Source: Salinispora cortesiana (GTDB taxonomy: Bacteria; Actinomycetota; Actinomycetes; Mycobacteriales; Micromonosporaceae). Taken from it: a stretch of 64,000 nt of DNA. Below, piece by piece: positions 25,635 through 33,851 of this stretch. The notes beneath the pieces are model-generated. The model did no database searches, was not told the DNA's origin, and saw only the letters and a list, made by a program, of their open reading frames with translations. Location of the stretch: contig NZ_AXVR01000008.1 of NCBI RefSeq assembly GCF_000484695.1, forward strand, positions 1-64,000. The letters are read 5' to 3'. The position numbers were made by a program, and so were the translations under genes. Within the stretch, counting starts at the first letter, position 1. Every line of letters begins with the position of its first letter.

Positions 25635-25811
25635 TATTCCCCCAGATTGCTCGTGGGCTTTGGACCCAACAGCGGTGAGGCGGCTGAACCCTACCGGGTC
25701 AGGTTCGCAATTGTCGAACTTTTGACGGCAGGTGGTAATGCGGACGGTGCTCCGTGTTGACATGGAGTAAAGGGGGCAGTTAATGCTGTAACGGCACCTA
25801 TGTAAGTGCCT
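25635..25811. promoter_or_regulatory. Upstream region of hydrolase with near-perfect palindrome
   Basis: Contains GTTCGCAATTGTCGAAC at 25703-25719, an inverted repeat GTTCG-N7-CGAAC around a CAATTG core. It sits about 70-85 nt before the GTG of the secreted hydrolase and is a plausible operator. The rest is AT-richer than its surroundings. Confidence 0.45.
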
Positions 25812-26969
25812 TTACTCGTCAGTCGGATCATTCGGATTGTTGATATCTCGCCGAGCGGCAACCAGTGTCTCCATTGTCCGGACGATGTCGGCTGGGGTCG
25901 GAAGTGCGGCCAGCTCGGCGGCGAGGGCCTGCGCCTGCCGGGCGTACCGGGGGTCGGCGAGTAGCTCTCGGCTGCGAGCGGCCAGCACGTCCGCCAGTTC
26001 GTGGTCGGCCTGGTGGGGGGCGGGGATCGTCACTGCGGCGCCGAAGGTGGACAGAGCGTCGGCGATCGCCCTGGTGTGGGTGTTCGGGGGAGTGATCACC
26101 TGCGGCACCCCGGCGGTGATGACAGCCATCGTGGTGGTGGCGCCGCCGTGGTGGATGGCCAGGTCACAGGTGGGTGCGACGGTGTCCAACGGGATCCAAC
26201 CGATCCGGATGCCGTCCGTCGTCGGGCCGAACTCCTCGGCGACCCGAGTGGGTGCCGCGATCACCACCTCGGCGTCTACGGCGGTGAGCTGCTTCGCCAG
26301 CCGTCGCAGTGAGCGGCCGGCGAGCATACGATGGTGCGTTCCGGAGGTGATCAACACCCGGGGGCGGCCTTGTGGGCGGGTGTATGCCCACCGCTGGAGG
26401 CGGCGCTGGGGGTTCGTGGCCACGTAGCGCATGGGGTGCGCGTCGGTGGCAGAAGACGACCGTAGCGACGGCGGGCTGACATCAACCAACAGGTCGGGCT
26501 CGGGCAGCCCGGCCAGACCCCGGCGGCTCAGCTCTGGCGCGAGCTCCTCCGCCGCCACCGGGTCGATCTCCGCCATCGGAATTCGCAGATACTCGATGTG
26601 ACGCACGAAGGGGATCTCCCGTGCCGCGGCGAGCAGTCCCGCCGCGTAGCTCATCGAGCTACCGACGATGGCGTCCGGCGTCCAGTCCTGCGCCAGCACA
26701 CTGAGGCGTGCCAGCGTGGCGGCGGCCATCCTGCCCAGTCCGCGGCCGGTCACCACCACCTCGTGCGGTGAGTCGACGGTGGCGAGGAAGCGCCGGATCG
26801 ACTCCGACGTGATCGACACCCCGGGTAGGCCGACCGTCTCCACCGCGTCGATGAGCGGCTCGTTCGTGGCCACCAGTACCTCGTGCCCCGCGTTGCGTAC
26901 CGCATGGGCCAGGGCGGCGATCGCGTACACGGTGACGTGGCTGCCAGTGGTGAGGAAGAGGAATCTCAT
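25812..26969 (-). CDS. Glycosyltransferase, GT-B (GT1-like) family
   Basis: NDP-sugar glycosyltransferase of 385 residues for antibiotic glycosylation. The N-terminus MRFLFLTTGSHVTVYAIAALAHA is the acceptor-domain start. The C-terminal nucleotide-sugar domain has GWIPLDTVAPTCDLAIHHGGATTTM (about 260-285) with the conserved HHGG, followed by GVPQVITPP. It is a paralogue of the transferase at 32795-33835, which has the near-identical APTCDLAxHHGGAxTTM. The 4-nt overlap (ATGA) with the upstream methyltransferase implies coupled translation. Two glycosyltransferases would suit a product bearing two different deoxysugars. Confidence 0.93.
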   Translation of the reverse strand: MRFLFLTTGSHVTVYAIAALAHAVRNAGHEVLVATNEPLIDAVETVGLPGVSITSESIRRFLATVDSPHEVVVTGRGLGRMAAATLARLSVLAQDWTPDAIVGSSMSYAAGLLAAAREIPFVRHIEYLRIPMAEIDPVAAEELAPELSRRGLAGLPEPDLLVDVSPPSLRSSSATDAHPMRYVATNPQRRLQRWAYTRPQGRPRVLITSGTHHRMLAGRSLRRLAKQLTAVDAEVVIAAPTRVAEEFGPTTDGIRIGWIPLDTVAPTCDLAIHHGGATTTMAVITAGVPQVITPPNTHTRAIADALSTFGAAVTIPAPHQADHELADVLAARSRELLADPRYARQAQALAAELAALPTPADIVRTMETLVAARRDINNPNDPTDE

Positions 26970-27985
26970 CGCTGGGCGTTGGTCTTCGTTGCGGTGCTGC
27001 CAGCCTCGGGGCGGCATTCGGTGACGAACTGGCCCGACGGACTGTGACCGGATGCCGTGACGGCGAGGCCGGCGCGGGCGGCGAGGTCCCGGAACTCATC
27101 CAGGGTCCGGGGCTTTCCGCCGGTCTGCACCATCATCAGTAGCCCGGCCGAGGCGGCCGCTCGCCCCGGGGAGACCCCGCCGATCACGACCACGCGGCCG
27201 CGCGGTGCCGCGGCCTCGGCGCAGCGGGTGAGCAGCGCGACAGCCTGCTCGTCGGGCCAGTCCAAGAGCAGGCGTTTGAGCAGGTAGACGTCGGCTCCGG
27301 CGGGAAGCGGGTCGAAGAAGCTCTGCCCCTGGACGGTGGCCCGGTCGGCAACCCCCGCGGCCGCGAAGACCTCGGTGGACCGGGCGACTGTTCGGGGCAG
27401 GTCAACCAGGGTGCCGCGGACCGTCGGCCGGGCCCGCAGGATTTCGGCGAGCGTCTCGCCGGTCCCACCGCCCACGTCAACGACGTGGCGGACCTGAGAC
27501 CAGGTGTCGTCGAGGAGGACAGCCGGGTCCGATGCCTCGCCGGCCCGCCGCCCCATGTTCGCGTCGTAGCTGGCCGCGAGGTCGGAGTCGGCATCGAGGT
27601 CGGCCCAGTAAGAGCGACCGAAGACAGTCTGGTAGCCGGGCTCTCCGGTCCGCACCGTCGCCAGCAGTCCGTTCCAGGCGGCGGCGCTGCGGCCACCGTG
27701 ACCGTCCAGAGCCAGGCCGTGCAGCGGGCCGGACCTCAGCAGGGAACGGGCCGCCTCGTTTAGGGCGAACTCACCCTCGACCGGCTCCTCGAAGACGCCC
27801 CTGCCGACCAGGTGGCGCAGGACCCGAGCCAGGCAGTCCCGGTCACACTCTATGTGGCGCGCGAGTTCCCCGATCTCGGTGACTCCCGCCGCCAACTGCT
27901 CGGCCACGCCCAGGGTTACCACCACGCGTAGGCTCCACGGTGTCGCCAGGTCACTGAGTGAGTCGACATTTACCTTTTCTGGCAC
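26966..27985 (-). CDS. SAM-dependent O-methyltransferase
   Basis: Methyltransferase of 339 residues in the same family as the one at 4882. The N-terminal dimerisation/winged-helix domain (about 10-100) starts DSLSDLATPWSLRVVVTLGV. The SAM motif is VVDVGGGTGETLAEIL (about 175), followed by FFDPLPAGADVYLLKRLLLDWPD. The usual catalytic His in LKHVLHDW is here Arg (LKRLLLDW), so it may not act as a normal general-base O-methyltransferase. Start GTG 27985 with GGAGGGA upstream. It is the first gene of a two-gene unit with the glycosyltransferase. Confidence 0.88.
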   Translation of the reverse strand: MPEKVNVDSLSDLATPWSLRVVVTLGVAEQLAAGVTEIGELARHIECDRDCLARVLRHLVGRGVFEEPVEGEFALNEAARSLLRSGPLHGLALDGHGGRSAAAWNGLLATVRTGEPGYQTVFGRSYWADLDADSDLAASYDANMGRRAGEASDPAVLLDDTWSQVRHVVDVGGGTGETLAEILRARPTVRGTLVDLPRTVARSTEVFAAAGVADRATVQGQSFFDPLPAGADVYLLKRLLLDWPDEQAVALLTRCAEAAAPRGRVVVIGGVSPGRAAASAGLLMMVQTGGKPRTLDEFRDLAARAGLAVTASGHSPSGQFVTECRPEAGSTATKTNAQR

Positions 27986-28262
27986 TGCGTCGTCCCTCCA
28001 CTGTTGGGATGGCCCGCGGTGGCCCGCTTCGAGGCCATTATCGGCCTTCTGTTGCCTGTTCGAGAGTGTGTTCAAGCCCGTTTTTGGAGCACCCGAAAAA
28101 CTGTTCATCTGTCGACGACAGTCAGTTGAACGTGGGCACACCACAACTGTGGAGTTGTGGTGTGCCGGACCGGATGTCAGACTCCGTCGAGATCGAGTAC
28201 GTCCACACGTCGAGCGCAGAAGAGCGTTTTCGACTACCTTCCCCGGGCGAAAGACGGTCGAG
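27986..28262. promoter_or_regulatory. Divergent promoter region with two inverted repeats
   Basis: Between the methyltransferase (minus) and sugar methyltransferase (plus). It contains GTTCATCTG at 28103-28111 and CAGTTGAAC at 28123-28131 (11-nt spacer), the best copy of the cluster-wide palindrome. A perfect 13-bp inverted repeat, GGCACACCACAAC at 28135-28147 with its complement at 28154-28166, follows immediately. The two lie four bases apart, so competing or cooperative protein binding is plausible. Confidence 0.6.
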
Positions 28263-29189
28263 ATGACAGGTGTATACCGAGCGAGCCGACAGTGGGAACG
28301 CATCACTCGGCACTGGGTCACCGAGGAGGCGGCGGTCGATCTCACGCACTTCAAGTCGGAGCGGCCGAACCACAAGATGTCGTTGTGGGACCCTGAGGTG
28401 AACGGCGTGCGCTATCTCAAGACGCTGGTACACAATCTGGCGACCACCCTTGAACCGGACGACTGGGCGCGGTTACGTCGGACGGCCCGGCGTGAGGTGG
28501 GTGATCCGGTTGCGGTGCGGTGGCACGGAATGCAGGTCTGCCTGGACTACCTACAGGCCACGCTCGAGGTCGGGTTCATCGAGCGGAGCGTCGACCTGCG
28601 GGGCTCCCGGGTGCTCGAGATCGGAGCCGGCTACGGACGGACCTGTCACACCCTGCTGTCGAACCACGACATCGCCGCGTACTGCATCGTGGATCTGCGC
28701 AGCACCATGCGATTCAGTCGTCGCTATCTGCGTGTGGTCCTGGACGACGTTCAGTTCGCGAAGCTCCGTTTCGTCCCGGTGGAGGCCGGGGACGTGGGAC
28801 TGGCGCTCAGCGAAAGCGACTTCGACCTCGGTATCAACATCAACTCGTTCGCCGAAATGACCCCAGAGACCGTACGCTGCTATCTCGATTTGATCGACCG
28901 GCGGTGCGCGGCCCTGTATGTGAAGAACCCCGTTGGCAAGTACCAGGACCGGAGCCTGGACGGGCACGTGGAGGGCGACGAGGCCCGATGGCGGGCGATG
29001 GAGACCGGTCTACTGCGTCAGGTCCTGGATATCCACGATGACCAGGCGGTGCGGGCCGCCGTGCCCGGGTTCCTTGCGGCCTACCGGCCCGGACCCGACT
29101 GGCGCGATGTCGTTGATGCGTGGGCTGTGCCGTGGAGCTTCTACTGGCAGGCCGTCTACCGCAGAAAGCGATCGGACAGCAGTGGCTGA
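28263..29189 (+). CDS. Putative sugar O-methyltransferase
   Basis: SAM-dependent methyltransferase of 308 residues of the putative sugar O-methyltransferase type. The SAM motif is VLEIGAGYGRTCHTLL (about 120), followed by CIVDLRSTM and DLGININSFAEMT. The C-terminus ends VPWSFYWQAVYRRK. A 3-O-methylation of a deoxysugar (as in oleandrose) would fit the surrounding sugar genes, but this is inference. ATG 28263 gives a sensible protein, although the preceding RBS is weak (the frame is open from 27852). It starts the sugar operon to 31934. Confidence 0.82.
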   Translation: MTGVYRASRQWERITRHWVTEEAAVDLTHFKSERPNHKMSLWDPEVNGVRYLKTLVHNLATTLEPDDWARLRRTARREVGDPVAVRWHGMQVCLDYLQATLEVGFIERSVDLRGSRVLEIGAGYGRTCHTLLSNHDIAAYCIVDLRSTMRFSRRYLRVVLDDVQFAKLRFVPVEAGDVGLALSESDFDLGININSFAEMTPETVRCYLDLIDRRCAALYVKNPVGKYQDRSLDGHVEGDEARWRAMETGLLRQVLDIHDDQAVRAAVPGFLAAYRPGPDWRDVVDAWAVPWSFYWQAVYRRKRSDSSG

Positions 29190-29273
29190 CCGGCCGGACC
29201 GGCGATGAAGCCAGCGGGGCGCGACAACCTGCGAACACCAGAGATCGGAGGAGTGGTGGACCGGGAGTCTGCG

Positions 29274-30260
29274 ATGGGCGGTAACCCACCCCTGGTGAGC
29301 GTACTAGGGGCGGCTGGCTACCTGGGGTCGGTCGTCACCGCCCGGCTGGCACAGCTTCCGATCCGACTGCGGGCCGCGTCGCGTCGCCGGAGCCCGATGC
29401 CGGAGCAGGTGGTCGCCGAGGTGGAGGTCTGCACCGGGGACCTCACCGAACCGGAATGCCTGGCCGATGCCGTCGCGGGCGCCGACATCATCCTTCACCT
29501 GGGTAAACACAGCGGTGGGTGGCGTGCGGCCGACACTCCGGAGGGAGAGCGGGTGAACGTGGGCATCGTGCGTGACCTCACCGAGATTCTTGGCCGGCGC
29601 CGGCCCGCCCGGCCCGCTCCGTTGGTGGTGTTCGCCGCGACCACCCTGCAGGTGGGACAGCCCCCGAAGCAGCCGATGAACGGCAGCGAGCCGGACCGGC
29701 CGGAGACCGCCTACGGCCGGCAGAAGCTGACCGCCGAACGGTTGCTGAAGGCCGCGAGCGCGGCGTCGGTACTGCGTGGGATCAGCCTGCGGCTGCCGAC
29801 CGTGTTCGGGCAGAGCCCGCTGTCCCGGGTGGCTGATCAGGGCGTCGTGGTCACGATGGCCCGTCGGGCCCTCGCCGGTCAGCCACTGACGATGTGGCAT
29901 GACGGGACCGTTCGGCGGGACCTGGTGTATGTCGAGGACGCCGCGGACGCCTTCCTGGCCGCCATGCGCTGCCCGGATGCGCTGACCGGTCGACACTGGC
30001 TGGTGGGCTCCGGCCGCCCGGACACGCTGGGCGCGGTCTTCCGTACGGTGGCGAGGTCGGTGGCGGCGCAGACCGGCGAGCCGGCCGTACCGGTGATCTC
30101 GGTGCCGGCGCCGGACCACGCCCCCGTGATCGATTTTCAGAGTATGCAGATCGACCCGACGCCCTTTCAGCGGGTCTCGGGATGGTGCGCGCGCACGGAG
30201 TTGGCGGAGGCGGTGCACCGCACCGTGGCGGCCCTGCTCGACGGGCGCGGCCGGTTCTAG
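29274..30260 (+). CDS. NDP-hexose 4-ketoreductase (extended SDR)
   Basis: Extended-SDR nucleotide-sugar enzyme of about 328 residues. The cofactor motif is GAAGYLG, with VFAATTLQVGQ holding the Ser/Thr strand, and the catalytic pair in TAYGRQKLTAE. The later PTVFGQSP and DLVYVEDAADAFL match deoxysugar 4-ketoreductases. It reduces a dTDP-4-keto-deoxyhexose to the final alcohol, giving the sugar with a 4-OH. ATG 29274 follows CGGGAG, and GTG 29256 or ATG 29205 are alternatives. It is followed 9 nt later by the epimerase gene. Confidence 0.87.
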   Translation: MGGNPPLVSVLGAAGYLGSVVTARLAQLPIRLRAASRRRSPMPEQVVAEVEVCTGDLTEPECLADAVAGADIILHLGKHSGGWRAADTPEGERVNVGIVRDLTEILGRRRPARPAPLVVFAATTLQVGQPPKQPMNGSEPDRPETAYGRQKLTAERLLKAASAASVLRGISLRLPTVFGQSPLSRVADQGVVVTMARRALAGQPLTMWHDGTVRRDLVYVEDAADAFLAAMRCPDALTGRHWLVGSGRPDTLGAVFRTVARSVAAQTGEPAVPVISVPAPDHAPVIDFQSMQIDPTPFQRVSGWCARTELAEAVHRTVAALLDGRGRF

Positions 30261-30269
30261 GGAGATCAG

Positions 30270-30881
30270 GTGAAGGTCGAGAAGCTCGCGGTCCAGGGTG
30301 CGTTCGTGTTTACCCCCGAGGTCTTCTCGGACCGCCGTGGACTGTTCGTGTCACCGTTCCAGCGAGCTCCGTTCGCCGCGGCGAACGGTAGCCCGCTCCT
30401 GCCCGTCGCGCAGACCAACCACAGCGTGTCCCGGCGGGGTGTGGTCCGCGGAGTCCACTACACCAGCGCTCCGCCGGGTACGGCGAAGTACGTCCACTGT
30501 GCTGCCGGTGCGGCGATCGACATCGTCGTTGACGTCCGCGTCGGTTCACCGACCTTCGGCGTCTGGGATGCGGTGCAGATGAATTCGCGGGAGTTCCGGG
30601 CGGTGTACTTTCCAGTCGGGGTCGGGCACGCCTTCGTGTCGCTCGCCGATGACACCATCATGTCCTACCTGCTCACCGGGGCGTACGTCCCGGAGCACGA
30701 GCGGGTGGTCTCCGCCTTCGACCCAGCTCTGGGGCTGCCGATCCCCGCGGACCTGGAAGCGATCATCTCCGACCGGGACCGGGTCGGTCCGAGTCTGGCC
30801 GAGACCGCCGAGGCCGGTCTGCTCCCCGACTACCAGCAGTGCCAGGCGCTGGAGCAACAGCTGTATCGGATGTCCCACTGA
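30270..30881 (+). CDS. dTDP-4-keto-6-deoxyhexose 3,5-epimerase (RmlC-like)
   Basis: Cupin-fold epimerase of 203 residues. The motifs RRGVVRGVHYTSAPPGTAKYVHC (about 55-77) carry the active-site His, and PVGVGHAFVSLADDTIMSYLLTGAYVPEHERVV is the second half-barrel. It inverts C5 (and/or C3) to give L-configured or C3-epimeric sugars. Cluster members are often 3- or 5-only epimerases, which the sequence alone does not decide. GTG start at 30270 after GGGAGATC, 9 nt behind the ketoreductase gene. Confidence 0.92.
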   Translation: MKVEKLAVQGAFVFTPEVFSDRRGLFVSPFQRAPFAAANGSPLLPVAQTNHSVSRRGVVRGVHYTSAPPGTAKYVHCAAGAAIDIVVDVRVGSPTFGVWDAVQMNSREFRAVYFPVGVGHAFVSLADDTIMSYLLTGAYVPEHERVVSAFDPALGLPIPADLEAIISDRDRVGPSLAETAEAGLLPDYQQCQALEQQLYRMSH

Positions 30882-30929
30882 CCGCCACCGGGCCGGCTGC
30901 CGGCCGGCTCCAGTAGAGGGAGGCACCGA

Positions 30930-31934
30930 ATGCCGGCTCTCATCCGACTGGGTGTCCTGGGGTGTGCCAGCATCGCGCTCCGCCGGTTTCTGCCGGCGCT
31001 GAACGAGGCGACCGGAATCGAGCTGAGGGCGGTCGCGAGCCGCGACGCCGCCCGGGCCCGCACCGTCGCCGAGCAGTTCGGCTGCCAGGCTGCCAACGGA
31101 TACGACGAACTGCTGGAGCGGGCCGACATTGACGCGGTGTACATCCCACTGCCCACCGGGCTGCACGCGTACTGGGTGAGCCGGGCCCTGGCGGCCGGCA
31201 AGCACGTGCTCTCCGAAAAGCCGCTCACCGGCGACCACCGCACCGCCCGCAAGCTGGTGAACCAGGCGGAGCAGGCGGGACTCTGGCTGCTGGAGAACTA
31301 CATGTTTCTCCACCACCGTCAGCACGAGGTGGTCCGTGACCTTGTCGCCGGTGGCCGGATCGGCGCGACCCGGCTCTTCACGGCGAGCTTCGGGATTCCG
31401 CCACTCGCCCCGACGAACTGGCGCTACGACCGCGAGTTCGGTGGCGGCGCGCTGCTCGATGTCGGCGTCTATCCGCTGCGCGCCGCCACCTACTTCCTCG
31501 GCCCGGAGCTCGACGTCATCGGATCGGTGCTGCGGACGAGTCCGGTCCGGGGCGTCGACCTGGCCGGCCACGTCTTGCTGGCTACCCCGTCGGGCGTGAC
31601 GGCCGAACTCTCCTTCGGCTTCGAGCACGCGTACCGATCCTGCTATTCGCTCTGGGGCGAACGGGCGCGACTCACCCTCGACCGGGCTTTCACTCCACCG
31701 GCCACCCGGCAGCCGGTGATCCGGATCGAGGCTGACGGCCATGCCGAGGAGGTGCTGCTCCCCGCAGATCATCAGTTCCGCAACATCGCGGAGTTCTTCG
31801 CCCGGTCTCTGCTCGACGGTGCGGACTACAGCCCACAGGCGAGAGCGATCAACCAGCAGGCGGAACTGATCGACAAGGTACGGTCGCGCGCCGTGTCCGT
31901 CCCCGCGCCGCACCGGGACGGCGGAGCGGACTGA
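30930..31934 (+). CDS. NDP-hexose 3-ketoreductase (GFO/IDH/MocA family)
   Basis: Oxidoreductase of 334 residues with the N-terminal Rossmann motif GVLGCASIALRRFLPAL, the conserved EKPLTGD at about 95 (Lys active site), and the C-terminal GGGALLDVGVYPL. Members in deoxysugar pathways reduce the 3-keto-4-keto intermediate after 2,3-dehydration. The 2,3-dehydratase it needs is not in the window, so it is probably encoded upstream of position 1. ATG 30930 follows GAGGGAGGCACCG. It ends about 50 nt before a convergent gene. Confidence 0.92.
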   Translation: MPALIRLGVLGCASIALRRFLPALNEATGIELRAVASRDAARARTVAEQFGCQAANGYDELLERADIDAVYIPLPTGLHAYWVSRALAAGKHVLSEKPLTGDHRTARKLVNQAEQAGLWLLENYMFLHHRQHEVVRDLVAGGRIGATRLFTASFGIPPLAPTNWRYDREFGGGALLDVGVYPLRAATYFLGPELDVIGSVLRTSPVRGVDLAGHVLLATPSGVTAELSFGFEHAYRSCYSLWGERARLTLDRAFTPPATRQPVIRIEADGHAEEVLLPADHQFRNIAEFFARSLLDGADYSPQARAINQQAELIDKVRSRAVSVPAPHRDGGAD

Positions 31935-31965
31935 GCGGCTGACGTGCCGTGCCCCGGTGCACCCC

Positions 31966-31981
31966 GCGGGACCGGTCCCGC
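31966..31981. terminator. Palindrome between convergent genes, possible terminator
   Basis: GCGGGACCGGTCCCGC is a 16-bp perfect palindrome without a loop, in the 51-nt gap between genes ending at 31934 and 31986. It may act as a weak bidirectional terminator. Confidence 0.35.
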
Positions 31982-31985
31982 CACG

Positions 31986-32723
31986 CTATCTTGGTGGTGG
32001 GGCGGTGCTGCCGCGGGCGGCCATGAACTCCGCGACCATCGCCACGAACGCCTTCTTGTCGGTATCCGGAAGAAAGAAGTACGGCGCGATGACCTCGGAG
32101 AGCCCGGGCCGTACGAAGGTCATCGGCTGGTCGCGCCGGTGGAGCGGCTCGATGACGCAGACATCCTCGGGGCGGGTGTCGCGGTAGGCCATGTCGGTGG
32201 CGACCGTGTACCACTGCTGTTCCTTCGTGATCAGACCGTGCGCCCGGGCGACGGTCTGCTCCTTGAGGCAGCGGGGAGCATGACTGGCGGCGGTGACCTG
32301 CAGCACCCGGTGGACGCCGTGTGCAGCGAAGATGCCAGCCGCGGTCGCAAGTTCGGAGACCGTATTGCCGGCCTGCGGCATGATGATGATGTCCTGCACC
32401 GTCTGGCGGAAGGCAGCCCGTTGCGGGCCGGACAGCCGGGCCAGGAGCGGGCGCAGCCGGGGGAAGTCATCGAGGCGGGCGAGGTTCGCCAGGAAGAACC
32501 GCTTCGTGTACTCGCCCTCGCTGACGCCGTCGCGCTGGGAGCAGCCGCTGCCCATGACGATGCAGCTGAGCTCGTGATCATGGCTTAGGGTCAGGACCTC
32601 CCGGGCCAGCGTGGCCGCGTCGCCCAACCTGTCGTCCCGGGGGCGACCGAGGACCAGGTCCTCCCACGCCTCCGTCTCGAGGTGACGACTGTGCAGGAGC
32701 ACGCCCACCTTCGTGGTCAACAC
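31986..32723 (-). CDS. Uncharacterised protein, DUF218/YdcF-like arrangement
   Basis: Protein of 245 residues without a recognised catalytic domain. A distant resemblance to the DUF218 (ElyC/SanA/YdcF) fold is suggested by an N-terminal strand-loop VMGSGCSQRDGVSEGEYTKR, a central MPQAGNTVSELATAAGIFAAHG, and VLQVTAASHAPRCLKEQ. The latter resembles the family's S-x-HxxR segment. There is no signal peptide. GTG 32723 with GGAGGAG upstream is the likely start. It lies behind a glycosyltransferase on the same strand, separated by a stem-loop. Function unknown. Confidence 0.6.
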   Translation of the reverse strand: MLTTKVGVLLHSRHLETEAWEDLVLGRPRDDRLGDAATLAREVLTLSHDHELSCIVMGSGCSQRDGVSEGEYTKRFFLANLARLDDFPRLRPLLARLSGPQRAAFRQTVQDIIIMPQAGNTVSELATAAGIFAAHGVHRVLQVTAASHAPRCLKEQTVARAHGLITKEQQWYTVATDMAYRDTRPEDVCVIEPLHRRDQPMTFVRPGLSEVIAPYFFLPDTDKKAFVAMVAEFMAARGSTAPPPR

Positions 32724-32762
32724 GGAACTCCTCCGGGGTGGGCAGGCTGGTGCGGCTTTCAG

Positions 32763-32799
32763 GATAGCCAGCGTGGATCCCTCACCGGGGCTGGCTATC
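32763..32799 (-). terminator. Stem-loop at the end of the glycosyltransferase gene
   Basis: Perfect 10-bp repeat GATAGCCAGC (32763-32772) and GCTGGCTATC (32790-32799) spanning the glycosyltransferase stop. It may terminate or attenuate transcription before the next minus-strand gene. Confidence 0.5.
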
Positions 32800-33835
32800 G
32801 GCTGGCGGCCAACTGCTCGACCGTATGAACGACCTCGGCGGGTGTCGGAAGTCCGGCGATCTCGGCGGCCAGGAACCGTGCGCGTTCGGTGTACTCGGGG
32901 TTGGAGAGGATTCGCCGGCAACCCGCCGTGATCGCCTCGACCGCCGCCTGGTCCCCATCCGGGGGCACCGGGTCGGCGGTCAGGCCCGCACCGAAGTCGG
33001 TGAGGGCCTTGGCGACGGACCGGGAGTAGTCGTTGTCGGGGACGACCAGATGCGGTGCGCCGGCGTTCAGCACCGTCATCGTGGTGGCCGCGCCGCCATG
33101 GTGCACCGCCAGATCACAGGTGGGGGCGACGACATCCAACGGGACCCAGCCGACGCGGACATCGTGGAACTGTGCGCCGAACTCCGCGGCGGCCCGCTCC
33201 GGTGCGGCGATCACCACCTCGGTACCAGCCGCGATGAGCTGGTCCACCAGGTGCCGGATGACGCTGCTGCGCGAATGCAGGAAGAGGTTGCGCGTGCCTG
33301 CGGTGACCAGCACCCGGGGGCGGTCGGCGGGCCGGATGTACATCCATGGCTGCAGGCGACGCTGCCGGTTCTTCGGGATCCAGCGCATCGGCCGTGCGCC
33401 GGGGGTGGGCGATGGCCGTAGGCCCGGCGGGCAGACGTCGATGAACAGGTCGGCCGCCGGCGGCCCGCTCAGCCCAAGCCGCTCCAGGTCGGGCGCGATT
33501 CCTGGCTCTGGTCGCAGCGGCGCGATGTCCCAGTAGTGGCGCACGTACAGTGCCCGGGTCTCCACGGCGACGAGACCGGGGACGGAGGAGAGGCCACCGA
33601 CAACCACATCGGGCGGCCACTGTCCAGCCAACTCCAGCAGGGCCCGCAGCCGGGCCGCGGGCTTTCCCGGATGGGGTGTGGGGACCGCCGGCAACCCGAT
33701 CGCCGCCGCGGTCTCCAGCAGCGGTTCGTCGGCGGTCAGCAGGATCTCGTGGCCGGCGTTGCGGGCCGCGGTCGCCAGTGGGGCGATACAGAACACGGTG
33801 GACTGGCTGCCCCCGACGGTGAACATGAATCTCAT
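32795..33835 (-). CDS. Glycosyltransferase, GT-B (GT1-like) family
   Basis: NDP-sugar transferase of 346 residues, paralogous to the one at 25812. It starts MRFMFTVGGSQSTVFCIAPLATAARNAGHE. The sugar-binding domain has GWVPLDVVAPTCDLAVHHGGAATTM (about 232-256) and HLVVPDNDYSR. It is about 40 residues shorter than its paralogue, mainly in the acceptor domain, which suggests a different acceptor or sugar. The frame opens at 34099, but ATG 33835 gives the family start. It lies 16 nt behind the aminotransferase gene and probably belongs to that operon. Confidence 0.92.
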   Translation of the reverse strand: MRFMFTVGGSQSTVFCIAPLATAARNAGHEILLTADEPLLETAAAIGLPAVPTPHPGKPAARLRALLELAGQWPPDVVVGGLSSVPGLVAVETRALYVRHYWDIAPLRPEPGIAPDLERLGLSGPPAADLFIDVCPPGLRPSPTPGARPMRWIPKNRQRRLQPWMYIRPADRPRVLVTAGTRNLFLHSRSSVIRHLVDQLIAAGTEVVIAAPERAAAEFGAQFHDVRVGWVPLDVVAPTCDLAVHHGGAATTMTVLNAGAPHLVVPDNDYSRSVAKALTDFGAGLTADPVPPDGDQAAVEAITAGCRRILSNPEYTERARFLAAEIAGLPTPAEVVHTVEQLAASR

Positions 33836-33851
33836 CGAATTGAGGTGCTTT

